From positions 1 through 15,372 of the forward strand of contig JABHOU010000099.1 in assembly GCA_018695085.1 (NCBI GenBank): a stretch of DNA of 15,372 nt, given 5' to 3'. This DNA is from Opitutia bacterium (lineage in GTDB: Bacteria; Verrucomicrobiota; Verrucomicrobiia; Opitutales; Seribacteraceae). The translations under genes and the position numbers were made by a program. This document shows positions 1 through 5,885 of this stretch, piece by piece. Every line of letters begins with the position of its first letter. Positions within the stretch are counted from its first letter, which is position 1. The notes beneath the pieces were generated by a model, which worked only from the letters and a program-made list of their open reading frames with translations, was not told the origin of the DNA and made no database searches.

Positions 1-76
1 CCGGTTCCTTCACCCCCCGATGAGCGCCCCTTGGCGCCTATAAGCCCCAGCAGAAAATTAAAGGAGAAATTATCAA
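1..76 (+). other. Leader region of the HEAT-repeat gene
   Basis: No complete gene is visible here. Reading in from the left edge, one frame stops at 21-23, another stops at 41-43 and again at 59-61, and the third stays open, so any upstream gene ends in or before this stretch and cannot be identified. In-frame stops at 41-43 and 59-61 rule out an N-terminal extension of the HEAT-repeat gene. A short GC-rich hairpin is possible (GCGCC 24-28, GGCGC 33-37, loop CCTT), but no T-run follows it, so it is not a convincing terminator. Confidence 0.4.
61..66 (+). promoter_or_regulatory. Shine-Dalgarno site of the HEAT-repeat gene
   Basis: AAGGAG lies 10 bases before the ATG at 77, an ideal ribosome-binding site that fixes the start of the HEAT-repeat gene. 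It is the only strong, well-spaced Shine-Dalgarno sequence in front of any gene in the window. Confidence 0.75.
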
Positions 77-910
77 ATGAGCGCCAAAGACATTATCCTA
101 GCCTTTCCGACACCTGCAAGCGGAGGCATACTTAGCACCATCGACAAGGAAGCCTGCGAAAAGGCCGTCGGCCAAATTCTTGACGGCGGTGAAAAAACAC
201 TTCGCGAGCTCGCCGACCTGCTCGTCGAACCCGGCAAGGGAAACGACGTACAGGCACGCCACGCCCTCCATGCCACCGCCATCCGAGTCGGCGGACCAGC
301 CAAGGCAAAGCAACGAAAAGCCTTCGCCAAGGCCCTCGCCGGCACCCTGGCCGACGATCGGCCCAAGGCGGTCAAGGGCTTCATCCTGCGCCAGCTACAG
401 ATATGCGCCGGAAACGAGCAAGCTGACGCCATCGCCTCCTTCCTGACCGATGGAGACGAACATCTCTATGAATACTCCGCCCAAGCATTGGAAGCGATAG
501 GCCCCAGCACCACGGATCATTTCCGCAAGGCCTATCCGAAGGCTAAGGGAGCCCCTCGCCTGACCGTTTTGCAGGGGCTTGGTTTTCTGCGTGACGAAAA
601 GTCCGTCAAGGTATTCCGTTCGGCGTCCAAGGAGAAAGACTTGGAAATCCGATTGGCTGGACTCTGGAGCTTGGTGCGAATCGCTTCCACGGAAGACGTG
701 CAGTTGCTGCTGGACACCGCGGCAAAGGAAGAAGGCTGGGGACGCATCAAGGCAACCGGTTACTGCCTGCAGTTGGCCGAGGCACTTGCCAGTCCAGGCA
801 AGAAAAAGGAAGCCGCCAAGCTTTACCAAAACTTGAAGAAAAGCCGTACTTCCAACAACGAATCCCATGTCCGACTGGCCTGTGACAGAGGCTTGGCTAA
901 ATTGAAATAA
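77..910 (+). CDS. HEAT-repeat protein of unknown function
   Basis: This 277-aa protein has no signal peptide or membrane segment and should be cytoplasmic. From about residue 57 to the end it reads as successive short amphipathic helix pairs rich in Ala, Leu and Lys. Examples are 'VKGFILRQLQICAG', 'YEYSAQALEAIGP', 'RLTVLQGLGFLRDEKSVKVF' and 'IRLAGLWSLVRIASTEDVQLLL', which is the pattern of HEAT/Armadillo-like alpha-solenoids used for protein-protein contact. No catalytic motif is visible. The start is set by a strong Shine-Dalgarno site and by in-frame stops just upstream. The DUF1080 gene begins 23 bases downstream, so the two are probably co-transcribed. Its role with the secreted proteins that follow is unclear; it may be a scaffold or a regulator. 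The repeat assignment is by eye and the gene is not one I can name. Confidence 0.75.
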   Translation: MSAKDIILAFPTPASGGILSTIDKEACEKAVGQILDGGEKTLRELADLLVEPGKGNDVQARHALHATAIRVGGPAKAKQRKAFAKALAGTLADDRPKAVKGFILRQLQICAGNEQADAIASFLTDGDEHLYEYSAQALEAIGPSTTDHFRKAYPKAKGAPRLTVLQGLGFLRDEKSVKVFRSASKEKDLEIRLAGLWSLVRIASTEDVQLLLDTAAKEEGWGRIKATGYCLQLAEALASPGKKKEAAKLYQNLKKSRTSNNESHVRLACDRGLAKLK

Positions 911-933
911 TTCCTGCGACCAAACAACACCCC

Positions 934-1638
934 ATGAAAACCTTACTGTCCACCATCGCGGTATCCCTCTCGATCATTATCTTCACAACCCCGCCGATCT
1001 TCGCCAAGAAGGACAAGGGATTTGTCAGCCTTTTCAACGGCAAAAACCTCAAGGGCTGGAAGACGCCATCGGGCGAACATGCATGGAAGGTGATCGACGG
1101 GGTCATCGACTACGAGGCCAAAGGCGGCAACCTGACCACTGAGAAAAGCTTCGAGAACTACATGTTGCGCATCGACTGGCGCTTCAAGCGAACCGCAGGC
1201 TCGACCTACAACGCCAAGCTGTTCGACATCGACGGCAACGTCATAGGAAACAAACCGGTTAAGAACGCGGATTCCGGAATCTTTGTGCGAGGTTCGGGAA
1301 AGTCGCAAGTCAACTTATGGTGCTGGCCTTGCGGGTCGGGTCAACTATGGAGCTTTCACGGAAGCAAGGACCCTGCCATCAGGAAGGGAGCCCTCCCCAA
1401 GCTGAACGCCGACAAACCTGTTGGAGAATGGAACGAAATGGAAATCACCATGAAAGGAGAGACCGTGACCATCATCCTGAACGACAAGACCGTGCTCGAT
1501 CAATCCAAGATGCCGGGAGTCGGCGCAAAGGGACCCATCGTGTTGCAGCACCATGGTGGTTACAACGAGAAGAACAAGACATGGAGTTCCGCCTCTGCAC
1601 TCATCCAATTCCGTAATATCAAAATCAAGGAACTTTGA
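934..1638 (+). CDS. Secreted DUF1080 (3-keto-disaccharide hydrolase-like) protein
   Basis: This 234-aa protein has a signal peptide at residues 1-24, with an Ile/Leu-rich core and a likely cut after 'IFA'. The rest is one DUF1080 domain (PF06439), a concanavalin-like beta-sandwich. Its hallmarks are 'LFNGKNLKGW' (33-42), 'DSGIFVRG' (113-120), 'GEWNEMEI' near 167, 'GPIVLQHHGG' (200-209) and the closing strand 'FRNIKIKEL'. The family is named for hydrolysis of 3-keto-disaccharides and is abundant in Planctomycetes, Verrucomicrobia and Bacteroidetes; many members have no proven activity. A CWPC sequence at 130-133 could form a disulfide in the periplasm. The protein is full length for a single-domain member. 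It follows the HEAT gene by 23 bases and precedes the PQQ-like gene by 50, with no Shine-Dalgarno site. The family call is firm; the substrate is unknown. Confidence 0.9.
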   Translation: MKTLLSTIAVSLSIIIFTTPPIFAKKDKGFVSLFNGKNLKGWKTPSGEHAWKVIDGVIDYEAKGGNLTTEKSFENYMLRIDWRFKRTAGSTYNAKLFDIDGNVIGNKPVKNADSGIFVRGSGKSQVNLWCWPCGSGQLWSFHGSKDPAIRKGALPKLNADKPVGEWNEMEITMKGETVTIILNDKTVLDQSKMPGVGAKGPIVLQHHGGYNEKNKTWSSASALIQFRNIKIKEL

Positions 1639-1688
1639 ACAACTTACGGTTCTAGTTTCCAAAACACTGCGATATCTGTTTTCCATCC

Positions 1689-2945
1689 ATGAATACACCT
1701 CCCACGCTTTCTGCCTTCTCATTGCTTCTGCTAACTGCGAGCCTTTGTGCAAAACCTGCATATTGGAATCAATTTCGTGGCCCAAACGGTGATGGAGACG
1801 CAGGTGACGCCAGTTTGCCTCTGGTATTCAATGAAGGTCACCAAAACATAACTTGGAAAACGCCGGTAACGGGAAAGGCATGGTCTTCACCAGTCGTCCG
1901 GGACGGGATGGTCTGGATGACGAATGCCTTGGTAGACGGCAAGAAAATGTGGGCCGTTTGCCTCGATTTCAAGACGGGGAATACGCTCCACGAGACTTTG
2001 GTTTTCGAGAATGAGAAACCACAATTTTGTCACAAGATGAACAGCTATGCCACACCCACCCCCGTCATTGAAGGTGGACGCGTCTTCGTGCATTTTGGAA
2101 CGCACGGGACGGCTGCTCTCGACGCAAAGACGGGTAAAAAACTGTGGGAAAGGCGGGATTTTAAATGCAATCACTTTAGAGGGGCCGCCGCGTCGCCAAT
2201 TCCTTTTGAAAAGTCCCTGATAGTTCACTTCGACGGATATGATCTTCAATATGTTGTCGCCCTTGATCAAAGTTCGGGAAAAACACTCTGGCGAAAAGAT
2301 CGAGCATTCGACTTCCGTACAAATAACGGTGACAATAAAAAGGCTTATTGCACCCCATCGGTCATCGAGCATAAGGATCGGTTGGAATTAATCAGTCCGG
2401 CAGCCGCTGCCACGGAATCGAGAAACCCTCGCACGGGCGAACTCTTTTGGACAGCGAGGACTGGGGGAATGAACAGTTCATCGCGCCCCATCTACCGGGA
2501 CGGCCTCGTATACGTATTCAGTGGAATGGGCTCCATGTCCGCCATCAAACCGGGTGGAACGGGAGACGTGGACAAGACCCACATTGCATGGACGCGACGC
2601 AAGGTCGTCGCAAAAAAATCGTCGCCATTGTTTCTCGACGGGCTCCTGTACATGACCTCCGACGAAGGCGTTGCATCCTGTTCGGACCCGCAAACAGGTG
2701 AAATAATATGGGCGGAACGATTAGGCGGAAAGGGTCAATACGCCGCATCGCCCGTCCATGCAAACGGCCATATCTACTTTTCATCCAGTGAAGGAGATTT
2801 TCCCGTTCTGAAAGCCGGAAGAAAATTCGAAATGATATCGCGAAACAAACTCGATTCAGGATGCATGGCCTCTCCTTCCATTGTGGGAGATGCAATGGTA
2901 ATCCGAACGAAAACCCATGTTTACCGAATCGAGAAAAGTTCGTAA
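1689..2945 (+). CDS. Secreted PQQ-like beta-propeller protein
   Basis: This 418-aa protein has a signal peptide (residues 1-21, probable cut after 'SLCA'). The residue before Cys20 is Leu, so it is a poor lipobox and a lipoprotein is unlikely. Directly after comes 'WNQFRGPNGDG', a signature seen at the start of many planctomycete and verrucomicrobial PQQ-like propellers. The propeller blades show the recurring 'tG-x-x-W' ends: 'GKKLWERR' (about 149), 'GKTLWRKD' (about 197), 'GELFWTAR' (about 250) and 'GEIIWAER' (about 337). It is shorter than true PQQ-dependent alcohol or glucose dehydrogenases, and I do not see their cofactor or calcium motifs. It is therefore more likely a binding or scaffold propeller (PQQ_2 type) than a dehydrogenase, though a sugar-oxidising role cannot be excluded. 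It lies between two DUF1080 genes, probably in one operon. Confidence 0.88.
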   Translation: MNTPPTLSAFSLLLLTASLCAKPAYWNQFRGPNGDGDAGDASLPLVFNEGHQNITWKTPVTGKAWSSPVVRDGMVWMTNALVDGKKMWAVCLDFKTGNTLHETLVFENEKPQFCHKMNSYATPTPVIEGGRVFVHFGTHGTAALDAKTGKKLWERRDFKCNHFRGAAASPIPFEKSLIVHFDGYDLQYVVALDQSSGKTLWRKDRAFDFRTNNGDNKKAYCTPSVIEHKDRLELISPAAAATESRNPRTGELFWTARTGGMNSSSRPIYRDGLVYVFSGMGSMSAIKPGGTGDVDKTHIAWTRRKVVAKKSSPLFLDGLLYMTSDEGVASCSDPQTGEIIWAERLGGKGQYAASPVHANGHIYFSSSEGDFPVLKAGRKFEMISRNKLDSGCMASPSIVGDAMVIRTKTHVYRIEKSS

Positions 2946-3015
2946 TTCAGTTGTAAAACCCCGACAATTGCTCTTGGCCAACAACCATCAAGCCCTCACA
3001 AACAATCAAACGAAA

Positions 3016-4536
3016 ATGAAATCACTCATCGCCCTCGTCATCACCTTGACCATCAGCCCAACGCTAAGAGCGGAGCTAAGCTACGAAGCCATTTCCGACT
3101 GGATCAAACTTCCCGAAGGGCGCGAAAACATCGGTAACATGCACGGCGACGTCGCTGTTAGCTCCGCCGGAGAATTATACGTAAGCGTTCAAGATCCAAA
3201 AGCCGGGGTTCAAGTATACAGTGCAGACGGAAAATGGATTCGGAACGTCAAGGGAGCCCCAAACGACTTTCACGGTTTTGTCATCCGAAAGCACAAGGAC
3301 GGCGAATTTTTATACGGTCCCCGCCTAGGTGGAGGTGAAATATTAAAAATGACTCTTGAAGGAGAGGTGAAGCTTCGTATCCCAGCCTCCGCCATTCCAG
3401 ACAAGTATAAAAAAGGCGGACGCGTTAGACTCACAGGAATGGACGTCGCCCCCAACGGCGACCTCTTCGTGGTGGACGGTTATTCCTCCGACTATGTTCA
3501 TCGATTCGACAAGACCGGCAAGTATCTCGCTTCCTTTGGCGGAAAAGGCGAACCCTACAAATTCCGCACCCTACACAAGATTGCGGTGGACACTCGCTTC
3601 GATCCTCCACGCATAATCGGCACCGATCGAGCAAACGGCAGGGTAGTCCACATGTCAAACGACGGAAAGTTCATCGGCGAGGTCACCACCGGTTTGCTGA
3701 TGCCAGCCTGCGTCGCAATTCAAGGAGACCTTGCCGCCATCGGCGAAATCAAGGGGCGGGTCACCTTGCTCGATAAATCGGGTAAGGTAGTAAAGCAATT
3801 GGGCCATAACAAAAACCCAAAGGAAGTTGGAACCAACCGCACTCCCAAATCAGCTTGGCGCACTGGATTCGTAACCGCTCCCCATGGCGTGGCATTCAAT
3901 GCATCGGGCGACGTAATCGTCGCGGAATACAGCGTTGCGGGTCGCATCCATCGATTCAAGAAACTGAACGCGACATCGGCCAAAACCTCCGATTCGAGCA
4001 AGCTTGACCTGAAACCCATTCTCGGGAAAGACCTCGCCGGTTGGCAAGTGCCTTCCGGCAACGACAAAGCCGGATGGTACAAGGTGAACAACGGCGTCTT
4101 GGAAATCCGAAACGGACCCAAGAAAAGAGGTTCCGTCCTGTGGACAAAGAAAAAGTATAGGGATTTCGTAATGGAATTAGACTTTCGCTTTGGCGAGGGC
4201 ACGGTGGATTCCGGAGTTCACGTTCGCACCCAGGACCAAATTCAAATCGGTATTTCAGGTTCCCTCAAGCGAGACATGACTTGTTCACCCTATATTCCGG
4301 GCAAAGGCTATCCTGTGGAGGCCAAAAACATCAAAAAGCTCTTGAAAGCCAAAGACTGGAATACCATGCGAATTCAAGCCATCGGCAATCAATACACGGT
4401 TTGGTTGCAGGGTGAAGAGGTAATGACCTACAAGTCTGGTTCGGCCAAGGAAGAAGGTCCAATCGGCATCCAGTTGCACGGCAGTCGTATCATGGGAATC
4501 GACTACCGCAACATGAAGGTCGCCGAGCTACCTTGA
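3016..4536 (+). CDS. Secreted NHL-type propeller fused to a DUF1080 domain
   Basis: I place the start at the ATG at 3016, giving 506 aa, because it opens a clear signal peptide (residues 1-19, cut after 'LRA'). An in-frame ATG at 2917 would overlap the upstream gene and bury that signal behind 33 polar residues. Residues of about 20-325 form an NHL/SMP-30-like propeller, with blades such as 'HGDVAVSSAGELYVS', 'GMDVAPNGDLFVVDGY' and 'HGVAFNASGDVIVAEY'. Residues of about 330-506 are a second DUF1080 domain: 'LKPILGKDLAGW', 'DSGVHVRT', 'GPIGIQLHG' and 'DYRNMKVAEL'. The domain is a diverged paralogue of the single-domain protein encoded at 934-1638. The family suggests binding or cleavage of (3-keto) glycosides outside the cytoplasm; no specific reaction can be assigned. 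It is the last gene of the left operon, 70 bases after the PQQ-like gene. Confidence 0.88.
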   Translation: MKSLIALVITLTISPTLRAELSYEAISDWIKLPEGRENIGNMHGDVAVSSAGELYVSVQDPKAGVQVYSADGKWIRNVKGAPNDFHGFVIRKHKDGEFLYGPRLGGGEILKMTLEGEVKLRIPASAIPDKYKKGGRVRLTGMDVAPNGDLFVVDGYSSDYVHRFDKTGKYLASFGGKGEPYKFRTLHKIAVDTRFDPPRIIGTDRANGRVVHMSNDGKFIGEVTTGLLMPACVAIQGDLAAIGEIKGRVTLLDKSGKVVKQLGHNKNPKEVGTNRTPKSAWRTGFVTAPHGVAFNASGDVIVAEYSVAGRIHRFKKLNATSAKTSDSSKLDLKPILGKDLAGWQVPSGNDKAGWYKVNNGVLEIRNGPKKRGSVLWTKKKYRDFVMELDFRFGEGTVDSGVHVRTQDQIQIGISGSLKRDMTCSPYIPGKGYPVEAKNIKKLLKAKDWNTMRIQAIGNQYTVWLQGEEVMTYKSGSAKEEGPIGIQLHGSRIMGIDYRNMKVAELP

Positions 4537-4543
4537 GCGACAA

Positions 4544-4575
4544 CCAATCCGTCTTGATAATATGACACGGATTGG
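4544..4575 (+). repeat. Perfect 9-bp inverted repeat after the DUF1080 operon
   Basis: CCAATCCGT (4544-4552) and ACGGATTGG (4567-4575) are exact reverse complements separated by 14 bases, starting 8 bases after the stop codon of the NHL-DUF1080 gene. In RNA this would be a stable hairpin suited to ending the operon or protecting its 3' end. No T-run follows, so it is not a classic intrinsic terminator. It could also be a protein-binding operator upstream of the M20 gene. Confidence 0.5.
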
Positions 4576-4646
4576 GGCTGACCTAGTAATGGAAAACCGC
4601 ATAGTCGAGAAGTAGTAAATCTCCCTTCTTCACTCATTTTCCTCTC

Positions 4647-5786
4647 GTGACCAAACTTTCCACCGTCGCCAAACTCCTTCGTGACCTCGTAGCCCTACCC
4701 AGCGTAAACCCGGTTTTTCTACCAAATGAGCCCGAGCTCACGGGTGAGGAAAGAGTCGCCTCATACTTAACCGATCTTGCCCGCAAGCAAGGTCTCGAGA
4801 TTTCTCGGCAAAACGTTCTGCCCGGACGTAAAAACCTGTTCGTGCGACTAAAACCCAGAGGAAAGGTAAAGCGTCGGATCATTCTCGCCCCCCACCTCGA
4901 CGTGGTGCCCGCCGAAGACAAACAATTTGTTCCTCGGGTTAAGAACGGCCGTCTGCATGGACGCGGAGCCTGCGACACCAAGGGCTCCGTAGCCGCATTC
5001 TTTCATGCATTACTTGCATTGACAAAGGACAAATATCGGCCCTCGGAAACGGAAATTCTATTCGTGGGACTAGTCGACGAAGAATACGGCCAATCAGGTT
5101 CTCGTGTCTTTGGTCAAAGAGGCCCTAAAGCCGAATTGGCCATTGCGGGCGAACCCACTCTCTTACAGGTCGTAACCGCACACAAGGGAAACCTCTGGCT
5201 ACGACTCGAGACCCGAGGGAAAGCCGCCCATGGCGCCACGCCTCATCTTGGCAAAAGCGCCATCCATGAAATGGCCCGAGTCACTGAAGCGCTACTCACC
5301 GAGTACGTCGATCAACTCAAGAAGCGAACGCACCCCCTGCTCGGACATCCGAGCATAAACATAGGAACGATAAAAGGCGGTAGCCAAACCAACGTCGTAC
5401 CCGAAAGTTGCAGCATAGACGTCGACCGTCGCACCTTGCCGGGAGAGACAGAGAAATCCGTCTACCAAGAAATCAATCGCATTCTAGCCAAGCGAAAGCT
5501 CAAGGTAGTAAACCCACAAGAGTGCCGCGGCGTACCTTGCCCACCACTGGAAACCGATCCGGAGCTCCCTGCCGTACGGCAGTTCATGAAAGCCGCCAAA
5601 CGCCGCAAGTCGATAGGGGTCGATTACTTCACCGACGCCTCTCCCATAGCCATGGGCAGAACTCCAGCGATCGTCTTCGGTCCCGGCGACATTGCCCAAG
5701 CCCACTCCGCCGACGAATGGATTGATCTCAATCAACTAGAGCAAGCCACCGCCATCGTCCTTCGTTTCCTACAAGATCAGCCTTGA
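4647..5786 (+). CDS. M20-family metallopeptidase / deacylase (ArgE/DapE/ACY1/CPG2-like)
   Basis: This 379-aa cytoplasmic protein starts at GTG with no visible Shine-Dalgarno site; the opening 'LLRDLVALPSVNP' is typical of M20 enzymes. The metal-binding set is complete: His83 and Asp85 in 'APHLDVVPA', Asp110 in 'GRGACDTKG', Glu145 (general base) and Glu146 in 'VDEEYG', Glu169 in 'GEPT', and His353 in 'GDIAQAHSADEW'. The dimerisation lid lies between these, around 'GKAAHGATPHLGKSAI'. Such enzymes use two zinc (or similar) ions to hydrolyse N-acyl amino acids or dipeptides. Acetylornithine deacetylase and succinyl-diaminopimelate desuccinylase are the best-known relatives, but the neighbours include no arginine or lysine genes, so I do not choose a substrate. 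The gene is flanked by gaps of about 110 and 99 bases and may be its own transcription unit. Confidence 0.9.
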   Translation: MTKLSTVAKLLRDLVALPSVNPVFLPNEPELTGEERVASYLTDLARKQGLEISRQNVLPGRKNLFVRLKPRGKVKRRIILAPHLDVVPAEDKQFVPRVKNGRLHGRGACDTKGSVAAFFHALLALTKDKYRPSETEILFVGLVDEEYGQSGSRVFGQRGPKAELAIAGEPTLLQVVTAHKGNLWLRLETRGKAAHGATPHLGKSAIHEMARVTEALLTEYVDQLKKRTHPLLGHPSINIGTIKGGSQTNVVPESCSIDVDRRTLPGETEKSVYQEINRILAKRKLKVVNPQECRGVPCPPLETDPELPAVRQFMKAAKRRKSIGVDYFTDASPIAMGRTPAIVFGPGDIAQAHSADEWIDLNQLEQATAIVLRFLQDQP

Positions 5787-5820
5787 CACGCTGGTGGAGT
5801 TAAAGTCGGGGCCAAATCGC

Positions 5821-5837
5821 TTGGCAAAGTACTTGCA
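5821..5837 (+). promoter_or_regulatory. Candidate sigma-54 (-24/-12) promoter
   Basis: TTGGCAAAGTACTTGCA fits the sigma-54 consensus YTGGCACG-N4-TTGCW. TTGGCA (5821-5826) and TTGCA (5833-5837) are exact, and the diagnostic GG-N10-GC spacing (GG 5823-5824, GC 5835-5836) is exact; only the less conserved CG after TGGCA differs. It lies in the gap before the giant prepilin-like gene. Transcription would start near 5848 and leave a leader of about 38 bases before the TTG at 5886. Pilin genes in several bacteria are known to be driven by sigma-54. I see no upstream activator site, and an rpoN gene is not in the window. Confidence 0.55.
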
Positions 5838-5857
5838 CCCACTGGCAAAGACGTCTT
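5822..5857 (+). repeat. Short direct repeat and palindrome before the giant gene
   Basis: TGGCAAAG occurs at 5822-5829 and again at 5843-5850, exactly 21 bases (two helical turns) apart. The second copy runs into the perfect palindrome AAGACGTCTT (5848-5857), which lies at the transcription start predicted from the sigma-54-like site. Such an arrangement could be an operator, but short repeats of this size can arise by chance. Confidence 0.35.
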
Positions 5858-5885
5858 AGGGTAAAGACATAAATCCTTAGTAAAT

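Noticed and set aside
24..37. GC-rich hairpin in the leader of the first gene as a terminator
   Set aside because: The stem is only five base pairs and no T-run follows.
20..43. Short upstream reading frame beginning ATGAGCGCC, identical for nine bases to the start of the HEAT-repeat gene and in the same frame
   Set aside because: Only seven codons, no ribosome site, and a nine-base match is weak evidence; most likely chance or the tail of an upstream gene.
1689..1751. Lipoprotein signal in the PQQ-like protein (Cys20)
   Set aside because: The residues before the cysteine are Ala-Ser-Leu; Leu directly before Cys does not fit the lipobox, and a normal signal peptidase site follows.
1887..2372. 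Long open frames on the minus strand inside the PQQ-like gene and many others across the window
   Set aside because: They lie opposite well-supported genes, lack recognisable domains and have compositions expected of shadow frames.
2917..3015. Longer N-terminus of the NHL-DUF1080 protein starting at 2917 and overlapping the PQQ-like gene
   Set aside because: The extra 33 residues are polar and would hide a textbook signal peptide that starts with the ATG at 3016.
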